Part shown: in pieces, positions 49,450-59,118 of the stretch | Layout: the number at the start of each line of letters is the position of its first letter | How positions within the stretch are numbered: the first letter of the stretch is position 1 | Source: Streptomyces tibetensis | GTDB lineage: Bacteria; Actinomycetota; Actinomycetes; Streptomycetales; Streptomycetaceae | Assembly (NCBI RefSeq): GCF_007655005.1 | Contig: NZ_SZVW01000011.1 | Location: forward strand, 186,001 to 250,000 | Direction: 5' to 3' | DNA: 64,000 nt | Translations under genes and position numbers: made by a program | Notes under the pieces: generated by a model | What the model was told of the DNA's origin: nothing | What the model saw: only the letters and a program-made list of their open reading frames with translations | The model's database searches: none

Positions 49450-50082
49450 CTACTTCCAGCGATCGAAGGGCCGGTCGAGCGTGTACTTGCCGTCGTCCCC
49501 CAGAACGAGCATCCGCACCTCGCCGTTCCCCGGGTTCGCCAGCGACTCGAACTCCGCGACGGTCCAGTGGAACCACCGCATGCAGAACAGCCGCATGGCC
49601 AGGCCGTGCGTGACGATGAGGACGTTCGGCGGGTGGTCCGGGTCCTCGAAGCTGCGGAAGAGGCTCTCCAGGAAGCCACCGACCCGGTCGTAGACGTCGG
49701 CGCCGGACTCGCCCTGGGCGAAGCGGTAGAAGAAGTGGCCGTACGCGTCGCGGTAGGCCTTCTGGAGGCGGACCTCGTCCCGGTCCTGCCAGTTGCCCCA
49801 GTCCTGCTCGCGCAGCCTGGGTTCCTCGCGCACCCGTATGAGACCGGTGTCCAGGTGGAACGCGCGCAACGTCTCGTGCGTACGGCGGTACGGGGAGACG
49901 TAGACGCTGACGCGCTCGTCGCCGAAGAGCTCGCGCAGCTGCTCGCCCGTCGCCTCCGCCTGCCGTCGGCCGCGCCCGGTCAGTGCCAGGGCGTGGTCGG
50001 GTTCACGCTCGTAGACGGAGTCATCAACATTGCCCGTTGACTCGCCGTGCCGGACAAGGACGATGCGCCGTGGTCGTGCCAT
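49450..50082 (-). CDS. histidine phosphatase family protein
   Basis: A 210-residue phosphoglycerate-mutase-like phosphatase. The RHG motif is IVLVRHGESTGNVDDSVYER, followed by LTGRGRRQAEATGEQL, and the second catalytic His appears in VLIVTHGLAMRLFC. The Glu of REEPRLREQDWGNWQDRDEV is placed as in the family. The physiological substrate is unknown. It is the first intact backbone gene right of the island. Confidence 0.92.
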   Translation of the reverse strand: MARPRRIVLVRHGESTGNVDDSVYEREPDHALALTGRGRRQAEATGEQLRELFGDERVSVYVSPYRRTHETLRAFHLDTGLIRVREEPRLREQDWGNWQDRDEVRLQKAYRDAYGHFFYRFAQGESGADVYDRVGGFLESLFRSFEDPDHPPNVLIVTHGLAMRLFCMRWFHWTVAEFESLANPGNGEVRMLVLGDDGKYTLDRPFDRWK

Positions 50083-50360
50083 GCCAAGACCCTAGATCGG
50101 GTGAGGGCCCGTGGAGCACTCACACCGCCCCCATACAGCGTAGGTCACACGATTCCTGCACCGCAGATCACTCCGGTCGCACGCTTGTCCGACCGGAACG
50201 ACTGCGTCCGCGTCCCGAAGTCACCCCACCGTAAGCCACACCACCGGAGTCATGCCCCGGAGTCACGCCATCCGGTTCACCCGCCGACGCCGCCAGCAAG
50301 CACACCGCGCGCAAGCACCACCCGGGTCACACATCTCCCGTGATCGCGCACCGCCCGGAA

Positions 50361-50966
50361 TCAGACCGTCCAGCTCGACTCCATGTCCACGACGTCCCCG
50401 GTGAGCGCCGCCACGTCCGCCTCGATCTGGGCTCGAAGGGCGAGCCGCTCCACGCGTTCCGTGCGGTACTTGCCGTGCTCGGCGGCCGAGCGCCACATCG
50501 AAAGCACCATGAACTCGTTACCGGGTGCCTCGCCGAACAGCCCGCGCACCATGCCGGGCGAGCCGGCCATCGCCGGGTTCCAGACCTTCTCCTGCATCAG
50601 CACGAAATGCTCGGCCCGTGCCTCGTGGATACGGCAGAGCGCCACCCGGAGCAGGTCGGCGTCCGTGAACCGCGGTTCGAAGCCGGTCTTCACGTCGAAG
50701 CGGTAGTCGAAGAGTCTGACCTGGGCGTCCTTGAACGTGCCCGCCTGGGTCGATGAGAGCCGGTGGTGGGACCGTGCCATGAAGGAGTCGTAGAAGGCGC
50801 GGCTCTCCCAGAACGCGAAAACGTGCGCCACGTCCGGCCGCCTCCGGCTCCAGCCACCCCCCTGCCCGCGAAACCCCGGCTCCCCCAGAAGCCCCGCCCA
50901 CTTCCGCTGCCCCCGCTCGAAACCGCGGCGGTCAACCACGGTGCAGCGAATCCACTTGACCAGCAC
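50361..50966 (-). CDS. DUF4937 domain protein
   Basis: A 201-residue protein from GTG 50966 (VLVKWIRCTVVDRRGFERGQ, KWAGLLGEPGFRGQGGGWSR, AHVFAFWESRAFYDSFMARS, NEFMVLSMWRSAAEHGKYR). Two ABM-like (antibiotic biosynthesis monooxygenase type) halves are suggested by the repeated F/W patterns. The family is uncharacterised. It diverges from the TerD gene. Confidence 0.8.
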   Translation of the reverse strand: MLVKWIRCTVVDRRGFERGQRKWAGLLGEPGFRGQGGGWSRRRPDVAHVFAFWESRAFYDSFMARSHHRLSSTQAGTFKDAQVRLFDYRFDVKTGFEPRFTDADLLRVALCRIHEARAEHFVLMQEKVWNPAMAGSPGMVRGLFGEAPGNEFMVLSMWRSAAEHGKYRTERVERLALRAQIEADVAALTGDVVDMESSWTV

Positions 50967-51120
50967 CGCGCCATGGTAAGGCCACTGAGCGTGGCGTCGG
51001 TCACTCTCGGCTGGACCGCTCCTCCTCGTGCGTACCCGCGCGCGTGGCAGGATGGACAAACAGTCATGCGCGCCCGGCAGTTGGGCCGGCGGACGGGTCG
51101 GTACGGGGAAGGGGACTCTG

Positions 51121-51654
51121 GTGGACGGGCTCAACAAGGGGCTTCGCAAGGTCGAGATCGCGGTGCGGTGGGATCCCAGTCCGGCGGGACAGCCGTCCAC
51201 CGACCTGGACCTGGTCGCTGCGACCTACCTGGCGGACGCTCCGCACGGCGATCCCGCATACGTGGTGCACTTCGACAGCCGCTCCCCGGACGGCACCATC
51301 ACCCTCAATCGGGACAGCAAGGATGGCCAGGGCTTCGGCTACGACGAAGTCATGACGCTGGAACTGGACAGGCTCGACGTCCGGTACGCGCGCGTGGTCG
51401 TCGGTGTCGTCATCCAGCAGCGCCCGGCGGAGCGCACTTTCGTCAGTGTGCGCAACCCCGGACTTCGTATCCGCGAGGGCTACACCGTCCTGGCGGAGGA
51501 CGACTTCGGCGGGGTCCTGGGTGCGACCGCGGCGACGGTCGCGGAGTTCGCCCGGGACGGCTCGGGGCCGTGGGGCTTCCGCGCCGGCCTCCGTGGTTTC
51601 GAGGGCGATCCTGTGGACTTCACCGGGACGATGGGCTCGGCACACCGTCCCTGA
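51121..51654 (+). CDS. TerD-family protein
   Basis: A 177-residue TerD-fold protein (GLNKGLRKVEIAVRWDPSPA, DLDLVAATYL, VVHFDSRSPDGTITLNRDSK, RVVVGVVIQQRPAERTFVSV). The Asp-rich loops that bind calcium in TerD/CABP proteins (DLDLVAATY, GYDEVMTLELDRL) are partly kept. The family is linked to tellurite resistance and stress, and Streptomyces carry several. GTG 51121 has AAGGGG seven bases upstream. Confidence 0.88.
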   Translation: MDGLNKGLRKVEIAVRWDPSPAGQPSTDLDLVAATYLADAPHGDPAYVVHFDSRSPDGTITLNRDSKDGQGFGYDEVMTLELDRLDVRYARVVVGVVIQQRPAERTFVSVRNPGLRIREGYTVLAEDDFGGVLGATAATVAEFARDGSGPWGFRAGLRGFEGDPVDFTGTMGSAHRP

Positions 51655-51737
51655 CGTCGGCACCGACGAGGCACTCACGACGGGAGGGGCACCGCCCGCA
51701 GGCGGTGCCCCTCCGTCATCGGCTCAGGTGCTCGTCG

Positions 51738-54629
51738 TCAGCTGCAGCCACTGGTCGAGCCGCAGCCCTCGCAGATGTAGCAGGAACCGGCACGCTGCAT
51801 CTTCGTACCGCAGGAGAAGCACAGCGGGGCGTCGGCCTGGATACCCAGCTGCATCTCCACCAGTTCGGCGCTGGTGTGGGCCTGCTGCGGGGCAGGCTTG
51901 ACCGTCTCCTCGGCCTTCGGAGCGGAAACGGCCTTCAGCTCCTGGGCACGCGGCGCCGACTGGGCCAGGCCCTCGACGTCGACCTCGTCCTCGCTCGGCT
52001 CGTACGAACCGGTCTCGAGGTGACGCTGACGCTCCTCGGCGGAGTGGATGCCGAGCGCGGAGCGCGTCTCGAAGGGCAGGAAGTCCAGCGCCAGGCGGCG
52101 GAAGATGTAGTCGACGATCGACTGCGCCATCCGCACGTCCGGGTCGTCCGTCATACCGGCCGGCTCGAAGCGCATGTTGGTGAACTTCGAGACGTACGTC
52201 TCCAGCGGCACGCCGTACTGGAGGCCGACGGAGACCGCGATGGAGAAGGCGTCCATCATGCCCGCGAGGGTCGAACCCTGCTTGGACATCTTGAGGAAGA
52301 CCTCGCCGAGACCGTCGTCCGGGTAGGAGTTGGCGGTCATGTAGCCCTCGGCGCCGCCGACGGTGAAGGACGTGGTGATGCCGGGACGTCCCTTCGGCAG
52401 ACGCTTGCGGACCGGGCGGTACTCGACGACCTTCTCGACCGCGGTACGGATCGTCTCCTCGGCCTTCTCGGTGACCTCCGCCTTCTCCTTCTCCTTGGTC
52501 TTGGCGGAGAGGGGCTGGCCGACCTTGCAGTTGTCGCGGTAGATCGCGAGCGCCTTGACGCCGAGCTTCCAGGCCTCGAAGTAGATCTCCTCGACCTCCT
52601 CGACGGTCGCCGACTCCGGCATGTTGACCGTCTTGGAGATGGCGCCGGAGATCCACGGCTGGATCGCGGCCATCATGCGGACGTGGCCCATCGGGGAGAT
52701 GGCCCGCTCGCCCATGGCGCAGTCGAACACCTCGTAGTGCTCGGGCTTGAGACCGGGGGCGTCGATCACGTTGCCGTTGTCGGCGATGTGGGCGACGATC
52801 GCCTCGATCTGCTCTTCGAGGTAGCCCAGGCGGCGCAGGGCCTGCGGGACGGTGCCGTTGACGATCTGCATCGAGCCGCCGCCGACCAGCTTCTTGAACT
52901 TGACCAGCGCGAGGTCGGGCTCGACACCGGTGGTGTCGCAGGACATCGCCAGGCCGATGGTGCCGGTCGGGGCGAGTACGGACGCCTGAGAGTTACGGAA
53001 ACCGTTCTTCTCGCCGAGACGCAGGACCTCACCCCAGGCCTCGCTGGCGGCGGCCCACACCGGGGTGTCCAGGTCGTCCATGCGGACGGCCTTGTCGTTG
53101 GCGTCCGAGTGCTGCTTCATGACGCGCTTGTGGGCGTCGGCGTTGCGGGCGTACCCGTCGTACGGGCCGACGACCGAGGCGAGTTCGGCGGAGCGCCGGT
53201 ACGCCGTACCCGTCATCAGGGAGGTGATGGCGCCGGCGAGGGCGCGGCCGCCTTCGGAGTCGTAGGCGTGGCCGGTGGCCATCAGCAGGGCGCCGAGGTT
53301 GGCGTAACCGATGCCGAGCTGGCGGAACGCGCGCGTGTTCTCGCCGATCTTCTGCGTCGGGAAGTCCGCGAAGCAGATCGAGATGTCCATCGCGGTGATG
53401 ACCAGCTCGACGACCTTCTGGAAGCGCTCGGCCTCGAAGGACTGGTTGCCCTTGCCGTCGTCCTTCAGGAACTTCATCAGGTTCAGCGAGGCCAGGTTGC
53501 AGGACGTGTTGTCCAGGTGCATGTACTCGCTGCACGGGTTCGACGCGGTGATCCGGCCGGACTCGGGGCAGGTGTGCCAGGTGTTGATGGTGTCGTCGTA
53601 CTGGATGCCGGGGTCGGCGCAAGCCCAGGCCGCCTCGGCGATCTTGCGGAAGAGCGCCTTGGCGTCGACCTCTTCGATGACCTCGCCGCTCATCCGACCG
53701 CGCAGCCCGAACTGGCCGCCCTGGTCGACCGCCTTCATGAACTCGTCGTTGACACGGACCGAGTTGTTGGCGTTCTGGTACTGGACGGACGTGATGTCGT
53801 CGCCGCCCAGGTCCATGTCGTAACCCGCGTCACGCAGAACGCGGATCTTCTCTTCTTCCTTGACCTTGGTCTCGATGAAGTCCTCGATGTCCGGGTGGTC
53901 CACATCGAGGACGACCATCTTGGCGGCGCGGCGGGTGGCGCCACCGGACTTGATCGTTCCTGCGGAGGCGTCGGCGCCCCGCATGAAGGAGACCGGACCG
54001 GAGGCGTTGCCGCCGGAGGACAGCAGCTCCTTGGAGGAGCGGATCCGGGAGAGGTTCAGGCCGGCGCCGGAGCCGCCCTTGAAGATCATGCCCTCTTCCT
54101 TGTACCAGTCGAGGATCGACTCCATGGAGTCGTCGACGGACAGGATGAAGCAGGCGGAGACCTGCTGGGGCTGCTTGGTGCCGACGTTGAACCAGACAGG
54201 GCTGTTGAAGCTGAAGATCTGGTGCAGGAGGGCGTACGCCAGCTCGTGCTCGAAGATCTCGGCGTCGGCGGGCGAGGCGAAGTACTTGTGGTCCTCACCG
54301 GCCTGCCGGTACGTCTTCACGATGCGGTCGATCAGCTGCTTGAGGCTGACCTCGCGCTGCGGGGTGCCGACAGCACCGCGGAAGTACTTGCTGGTGACGA
54401 TGTTGACCGCGTTCACCGACCAGAAGTCGGGGAACTCCACGCCGCGCTGCTCGAAGTTGACCGAGCCGTCGCGCCAGTTGGTCATGACGACGTCACGGCT
54501 CTCCCAGGCCACCTCGTCATAGGGGTGGACCCCAGGAGTGGTGTGGATGCGCTCGACACGCAGGCCCTTGCTCGCCTTGGCGCTCTTGGCGCGGGAACTC
54601 CGTGCCGGACCGCTCGCCGTCTCTGTCAT
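51738..54629 (-). CDS. nrdJ: vitamin B12-dependent ribonucleotide reductase (class II)
   Basis: A 963-residue adenosylcobalamin-dependent reductase making deoxyribonucleotides. Key parts are TNWRDGSVNFEQRGVEFPDF near the start, the active-site strand ITASNPCSEYMHLDNTSCNL with catalytic Cys and Asn-Glu region, and GGSGAGLNLSRIRSS. The C-terminal Cys cluster CFSCGTKMQRAGSC followed by YICEGCG is likely a zinc-binding or redox tail. GGAGG precedes ATG 54629. It follows nrdR by about 160 bp in the same direction, as in S. coelicolor nrdRJ. Confidence 0.97.
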   Translation of the reverse strand: MTETASGPARSSRAKSAKASKGLRVERIHTTPGVHPYDEVAWESRDVVMTNWRDGSVNFEQRGVEFPDFWSVNAVNIVTSKYFRGAVGTPQREVSLKQLIDRIVKTYRQAGEDHKYFASPADAEIFEHELAYALLHQIFSFNSPVWFNVGTKQPQQVSACFILSVDDSMESILDWYKEEGMIFKGGSGAGLNLSRIRSSKELLSSGGNASGPVSFMRGADASAGTIKSGGATRRAAKMVVLDVDHPDIEDFIETKVKEEEKIRVLRDAGYDMDLGGDDITSVQYQNANNSVRVNDEFMKAVDQGGQFGLRGRMSGEVIEEVDAKALFRKIAEAAWACADPGIQYDDTINTWHTCPESGRITASNPCSEYMHLDNTSCNLASLNLMKFLKDDGKGNQSFEAERFQKVVELVITAMDISICFADFPTQKIGENTRAFRQLGIGYANLGALLMATGHAYDSEGGRALAGAITSLMTGTAYRRSAELASVVGPYDGYARNADAHKRVMKQHSDANDKAVRMDDLDTPVWAAASEAWGEVLRLGEKNGFRNSQASVLAPTGTIGLAMSCDTTGVEPDLALVKFKKLVGGGSMQIVNGTVPQALRRLGYLEEQIEAIVAHIADNGNVIDAPGLKPEHYEVFDCAMGERAISPMGHVRMMAAIQPWISGAISKTVNMPESATVEEVEEIYFEAWKLGVKALAIYRDNCKVGQPLSAKTKEKEKAEVTEKAEETIRTAVEKVVEYRPVRKRLPKGRPGITTSFTVGGAEGYMTANSYPDDGLGEVFLKMSKQGSTLAGMMDAFSIAVSVGLQYGVPLETYVSKFTNMRFEPAGMTDDPDVRMAQSIVDYIFRRLALDFLPFETRSALGIHSAEERQRHLETGSYEPSEDEVDVEGLAQSAPRAQELKAVSAPKAEETVKPAPQQAHTSAELVEMQLGIQADAPLCFSCGTKMQRAGSCYICEGCGSTSGCS

Positions 54630-54791
54630 GCCGCCTCCCTGTACGGGCGAAAACGCCCTGAAGTGCCCCGTTGTTCCCGGTGCACGATGTTCTGTCTGGT
54701 GTTGCGGGCTCCCACTCACACGCCCGCAACAGGTCTTCTCACGCCGCCGCCCGGCCGGGCCCGGAGCTGCCTTCCGGGTCCGGCTCGCCGG

Positions 54792-55352
54792 TCAGTCGGC
54801 GGCGCCTGCGGGCTCGGGGACCTGCTTCGTCCCTCCGGGCCCGCGGTCGTCTTCCCGGCTCTCCGCAGCCGCGTCCTTGCGGTCCGGGTCGTCCGTATCG
54901 GTGCGTCCCGTCTGCGCCCTGAGTTCCTCGATGGCCGCCTCGAAGTCGTCGAGCGAGTCGAACGCCCGGTAGACGGAGGCGAACCGCAGGTAGGCGACGA
55001 GGTCCAGTTCCTGCAACGGGCCGAGTATGGCCAGCCCCACGTCATGGGTGGTCAGCTCGGCGCTTCCGGTGGCTCGCACCGCCTCCTCGACCCGCTGGCC
55101 GAGCTGGGCGAGCGCGTCCTCGGTGACAGGTCGCCCCTGGCACGCCTTGCGCACGCCGTTGATGATCTTCGTACGGCTGAAAGGCTCAGTGACTCCGGAC
55201 CGCTTCACCACCATGAGCGAGCACGTCTCCACGGTCGTGAAACGACGGGAGCAGTCGGGGCACTGGCGGCGCCTGCGGATCGATGTGCCGTCGTCGGTCG
55301 TACGACTGTCCACGACACGGCTGTCGGGGTGCCTGCAGAAGGGGCAGTGCAT
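54792..55352 (-). CDS. nrdR: transcriptional repressor NrdR
   Basis: A 186-residue repressor of ribonucleotide reductase genes. The N-terminal zinc ribbon is MHCPFCRHPDSRVVDSRTTD with the second Cys pair in RRQCPDCSRRFTTVE. An ATP-cone (VVKRSGVTEPFSRTKIINGV, then RKACQGRPVTEDAL) senses dATP/ATP. The C-terminal 40 residues are acidic and proline-rich, extending past the usual roughly 150 residues. Tandem candidate NrdR boxes lie 110-155 bp upstream, so autoregulation is likely. Confidence 0.96.
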   Translation of the reverse strand: MHCPFCRHPDSRVVDSRTTDDGTSIRRRRQCPDCSRRFTTVETCSLMVVKRSGVTEPFSRTKIINGVRKACQGRPVTEDALAQLGQRVEEAVRATGSAELTTHDVGLAILGPLQELDLVAYLRFASVYRAFDSLDDFEAAIEELRAQTGRTDTDDPDRKDAAAESREDDRGPGGTKQVPEPAGAAD

Positions 55353-55462
55353 GAACTCCCAACCCTCCTCACAGCAGACTCAATAGCCTCGTCGGGCATC
55401 TTGCGCCCCACGAAGCAGCCCCAAGCATAGGCGATGACCAAGAGCCTCGAGACCCGGGGGAC

Positions 55463-55506
55463 CACAACTTCTGGGCTGCTGATGCAATCCAACCACTAGA
55501 TGTGGG
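55463..55506 (-). promoter_or_regulatory. tandem NrdR boxes
   Basis: CCACAACTTCTGG (55463-55475) and CCACTAGATGTGG (55494-55506) are imperfect palindromes spaced by 31 bp, three helical turns. NrdR boxes are known to come in such pairs with about this spacing upstream of nrd genes, and these lie upstream of nrdR. The sites diverge from the AT-rich consensus, as expected in high-GC DNA. Confidence 0.65.
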
Positions 55507-55896
55507 GATTGGCTCATACATCCACGGGCATCTCGCGTGTCGCGCGCGTAGGCGCAGGTGACGTGCGAGGCCACTGCCTCATGGGGCCCGTCCACCCCCG
55601 AGGCGGCGGCGCCGACGGCTTCGCCCGGGGCGCGGCCGCAGCCGTTCCCGCACGGCCGTATCGCCGCGGCACATGCGGAGATACCGTGGGCGCCGCAAGG
55701 AGGGGGCGTGGGACTCCCGCGCAGATGAGGGTTGGTCCCCGGGCCGGGGAATGCCGGATGGCAGACTGGGACACAGTCCACGAGGCGATCACCCCGGCGG
55801 TGAAGAGTACAGCAATGAGCCCTTTTGCCCGCCCGGTGGCCCGGCCGCTAATACACCCGGACACACGATCGCGTCCGACGATTCGCGTTTTTTCAC

Positions 55897-55912
55897 TCGA
55901 ACGTGTGTTTGG
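55897..55912. promoter_or_regulatory. LexA SOS box
   Basis: TCGAAC-GTGT-GTTTGG matches the actinobacterial SOS box TCGAACN4GTTCGA at 10 of 12 fixed positions. It lies 59 bp upstream of the lexA start, so LexA is expected to repress its own gene. Confidence 0.8.
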
Positions 55913-55971
55913 CGCAACCTTTCGAAAGCAACTACCGTTGTCCAGCAGGGAGACCATCGAGAGGGGCCGAC

Positions 55972-56751
55972 GTGACCACCACCGCAGACAGTGCCGCCAT
56001 CGCTGCCCAGGACCGCTCCCAGGGCCGACTGGAGCCGGCGCATGCGATGAACGAAGCCACGAACCCTGAGGGGCACAAGCGCTCCCTGCCGGGCCGACCT
56101 CCCGGCATCCGGGCGGACAGCTCGGGACTCACCGATCGCCAGCGCCGGGTGATCGAGGTCATCAGGGACTCCGTGCAGCGACGGGGCTACCCGCCGTCGA
56201 TGCGGGAAATCGGTCAGGCCGTCGGCCTTTCCAGCACCTCCTCCGTCGCACACCAGCTGATGGCACTGGAGCGCAAGGGCTTCCTGCGCCGCGACCCGCA
56301 CCGCCCGCGCGCCTACGAGGTGCGCGGCTCCGACCAGGCCGCCTCGGTACAGCCCACGGACACCGCGGGCAAGCCCGCCGCGTCCTACGTGCCGCTGGTC
56401 GGCCGGATCGCCGCAGGTGGCCCGATCCTCGCCGAGGAGTCCGTCGAGGACGTCTTCCCTCTCCCCCGCCAGCTGGTCGGCGACGGTGAGCTGTTCGTCC
56501 TCAAGGTCGTCGGCGACTCGATGATCGAGGCTGCGATCTGCGACGGCGACTGGGTCACGGTGCGCCGTCAGCCGGTCGCCGAGAACGGTGACATCGTGGC
56601 CGCGATGCTCGACGGCGAAGCCACCGTCAAGCGCTTCAAGCGCGAGGACGGCCATGTCTGGCTTCTGCCGCACAATGCGTCCTACGAGCCGATCCCCGGC
56701 GACGATGCGACCATCCTCGGCAAGGTGGTGGCCGTGCTGCGCCGCGTCTGA
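55972..56751 (+). CDS. lexA: SOS repressor LexA
   Basis: A 259-residue LexA. The N-terminal winged HTH is LTDRQRRVIEVIRDSVQRRG, PPSMREIGQAVGLSSTSSVA. The self-cleavage site is Ala-Gly in VGRIAAGGPIL, and the catalytic pair is Ser in VVGDSMIEAAICDGDW and Lys in GEATVKRFKRED. The N-terminus is extended by about 45 residues. GTG 55972 has GAGAGGGG upstream; an ATG 26 codons later is an alternative. It controls the DNA-damage response. Confidence 0.96.
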   Translation: MTTTADSAAIAAQDRSQGRLEPAHAMNEATNPEGHKRSLPGRPPGIRADSSGLTDRQRRVIEVIRDSVQRRGYPPSMREIGQAVGLSSTSSVAHQLMALERKGFLRRDPHRPRAYEVRGSDQAASVQPTDTAGKPAASYVPLVGRIAAGGPILAEESVEDVFPLPRQLVGDGELFVLKVVGDSMIEAAICDGDWVTVRRQPVAENGDIVAAMLDGEATVKRFKREDGHVWLLPHNASYEPIPGDDATILGKVVAVLRRV

Positions 56752-56798
56752 CAACGCGCACCGCGTCGGGCGGGCCCAGCGGGCCTGCCCCCTTGACC

Positions 56799-56832
56799 GG
56801 GCCCCGGGACCCCTGCGCCGGTTCCGGGGCCC
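56799..56832. terminator. terminator between lexA and the helicase gene
   Basis: GGGCCCCGG (56799-56807) pairs with CCGGGGCCC (56824-56832) in the gap between convergent genes. Confidence 0.65.
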
Positions 56833-56924
56833 TGCGCTGTCCGGGGCAGTTGCCGGCCCTCAGGGCCCAGTGGCTCGTGCACGCGAGGGTCGGCCGGCGG
56901 CTGAGCCGTCGGCCGACCCGGGAC

Positions 56925-58901
56925 TCATTCTTTTTCCGCCTGCTGGGCCGCAGCGTCGATCGCCGCGAGCGACTTCCGCACCTGGTTCCGGTCCGTCGTG
57001 AACCAGAAGTCGGGCAGCGAGGCCTTGAGGTAGCTTCCGTACCGGGCCGTCGCCAGACGCTGGTCGAGGACCGCGACCACGCCCCGATCCCCCGTTGCCC
57101 GTACGAGCCGGCCGGCGCCCTGGGCCATGAGGAGCGCGGCGTGGGTGGCGGCGACCGCCATGAAGCCGTTGCCTCCGGCGTCCTCCACGGCCTTCTGGCG
57201 GGCGCTCATCAGAGGATCGTCCGGGCGCGGGAACGGAATCTTGTCCATGACGACCAGCTGGCAGCTGGGCCCCGGGACGTCAACGCCCTGCCAGAGTGAC
57301 AGAGTGCCGAAGAGGCAGGTCTTGGGGTCGGCCGCGAAGTTCTTGATGAGTTCGCCGAGCGTCTCCTCGCCCTGGAGCAGGATCGGGAACTCGGGGATCC
57401 GGGAGCGCAGTTCCTCGGCGGCCAGCTGGGCGCCTCTCATGGAGGAGAACAGGCCGAGGGTGCGGCCGCCCGCCGCCTGGATCAGCTCCGTGAGTTCGTC
57501 GAGCATGTCCGCGCGGTCACCGTCGCGCGCGGGACGCGCCAGGTGTTTGGCGACGTACAGGATGCCCTGCTTGCGGTAGTCGAAGGGCGAGCCGACGTCG
57601 ATGCCCTTCCACTTCGGGACGTCTTCACCCTCGGTGCCCTCGGGGGCGAGGCCCAGGGAGGCGCCGACGCCGTTGAAGTCGCCGCCCAGCTTCAGCGTCG
57701 CGGACGTCAGGACCACGGAGCGGTCCGCGAAGAGCTTCTCGCGCAGCAGCCCGGAGACGGACATGGGGGCGACGCGCAGGGAGGCACCGAAGCGGTCGTG
57801 CCGCTCGTACCACACCACGTCCCACTCGGAGCCGTTCGTGATGCGCTCCGCCACGTCGTGCACGTTCTCCACGGAGGCCAGGGCCTGCTTACGGACGGCG
57901 TCCTCGTCCTGGACGGACTTGTCGCGGGTCGCGCCGATCGCGGAGATGACCGTGCGGCAAGCGTCACGCAGCGCCATGAGGGCGTACCCGAGGTCCTCGG
58001 GGACCTCTTCCAGACGGCCCGGCAGCGCCAGCTCCATCAGCCGTTCGAAACCCTCGGCGGCGGTCTGGAGCTGATCGGCGGCCTTCTCGTTGACGAGTTT
58101 CGCGGCACGGCGCACCGCGCGGTTGACCTGGCCGGGGGTGAGTTCGCCGGTGGCGACTCCGGTGACCCGGGAGACGAGTTCGTGCGCTTCGTCGACGATC
58201 AGCACCTCGTGCTGCGGGAGGACCGGGGCGCCCTCGATGGCGTCGATCGCGAGCAGCGCGTGATTGGTGACGACGACCTCGGCGAGCTTCGCCCGCTCAC
58301 GGGCCATCTCGGCGAAGCACTCGGCGCCGTACGCGCATTTCGAGGCGCCCAGGCACTCCCTGGACGACACGGACACCTGGGACCAGGCGCGGTCCGAGAT
58401 GCCGGGCGTGAGGTCGTCACGGTCGCCGGTTTCGGTCTCGTCGGCCCAGTCACGCACCCTCAGCAAGTCCTGGCCCAGCTTGCTGGTGGGCGCGGCGGCC
58501 TCGAACTGGTCGAAGAGGCCCTCCTCCTCGTCCTGCGGGACACCCTCGTGCATGCGGTGCAGACACACATAGTTCGACCGGCCCTTGAGCATCGCGAACT
58601 CCGGGCGACGGCGGAGCAGGGGGTGCAGCGACTCGACCGTTCTCGGCAGGTCGCGCTCCACCAGCTGGCGCTGCAGGGCGAGGGTGGCGGTCGCGACGAC
58701 CACCCGCTCCCCGTGCGCGAGCGCGGGCACCAGGTAGCCGAGCGACTTTCCGGTGCCGGTGCCGGCCTGGACCAGCAGGTGGGAGCCGTCGTCGATCGCT
58801 TCCTCGACGGCTTCGGCCATGGCCACCTGACCGGGGCGCTCCGTGCCACCGACGGCACTGACGGCGGCATGCAGGAGTTCGGGGAGTGAGGGCTTCGTCA
58901 T
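56925..58901 (-). CDS. ATP-dependent DNA helicase, DinG/XPD type
   Basis: A 658-residue superfamily 2 helicase. Walker A is QAGTGTGKSLGYLVPA and the DEAH box LIVDEAHELVSRV. Iron-sulfur cluster cysteines appear as SNYVCLHRM and, later, RECLGASKCAYGAECFAEM, giving four Cys as in DinG/XPD. Motifs V/VI are SLWQGVDVPG and AQGAGRLVRATGDRGVVAV. DinG enzymes unwind R-loops and forks and are often SOS-induced. It is convergent with lexA. No SOS box was seen near its start at 58901. Confidence 0.92.
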   Translation of the reverse strand: MTKPSLPELLHAAVSAVGGTERPGQVAMAEAVEEAIDDGSHLLVQAGTGTGKSLGYLVPALAHGERVVVATATLALQRQLVERDLPRTVESLHPLLRRRPEFAMLKGRSNYVCLHRMHEGVPQDEEEGLFDQFEAAAPTSKLGQDLLRVRDWADETETGDRDDLTPGISDRAWSQVSVSSRECLGASKCAYGAECFAEMARERAKLAEVVVTNHALLAIDAIEGAPVLPQHEVLIVDEAHELVSRVTGVATGELTPGQVNRAVRRAAKLVNEKAADQLQTAAEGFERLMELALPGRLEEVPEDLGYALMALRDACRTVISAIGATRDKSVQDEDAVRKQALASVENVHDVAERITNGSEWDVVWYERHDRFGASLRVAPMSVSGLLREKLFADRSVVLTSATLKLGGDFNGVGASLGLAPEGTEGEDVPKWKGIDVGSPFDYRKQGILYVAKHLARPARDGDRADMLDELTELIQAAGGRTLGLFSSMRGAQLAAEELRSRIPEFPILLQGEETLGELIKNFAADPKTCLFGTLSLWQGVDVPGPSCQLVVMDKIPFPRPDDPLMSARQKAVEDAGGNGFMAVAATHAALLMAQGAGRLVRATGDRGVVAVLDQRLATARYGSYLKASLPDFWFTTDRNQVRKSLAAIDAAAQQAEKE

Positions 58902-59118
58902 AGCGCGACCACCCTACGACCCTGCACTGACAATCGGGCGATCAAGGCGGGTGCGGGGGACGGGATCAAGACCGTGGGCTCCTCGGGGATGGGCGGTGAC
59001 GGGGGTCGGCCGGCCGGGACGGTGAGTCGTGGCACGGCTGCTCGAGAAATCGGCGCGGCGGGCGGGAACTGTCCCGGCACGGGCCGTGTTCAATGAGTGA
59101 TGGCGCGGTGACACAGCG

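Larger units (their letters stand above)
55353..55971. other. 619 bp divergent region between nrdR and lexA
   Basis: This holds the nrdR promoter with NrdR boxes at 55463-55506 and the lexA promoter with an SOS box at 55897-55912. Between them (about 55510-55890) there is GC-rich sequence with a minus-strand open frame (55514-55864) that contains one hydrophobic segment. The rest of that frame looks non-coding, so no gene is called. Confidence 0.5.

Noticed and set aside
55514..55864. Minus-strand frame divergent from lexA with one hydrophobic segment, reminiscent of SOS cell-division inhibitors
   Set aside because: No ribosome site, and most of the frame is Pro/Arg/Ala-rich as in antisense GC-rich DNA.
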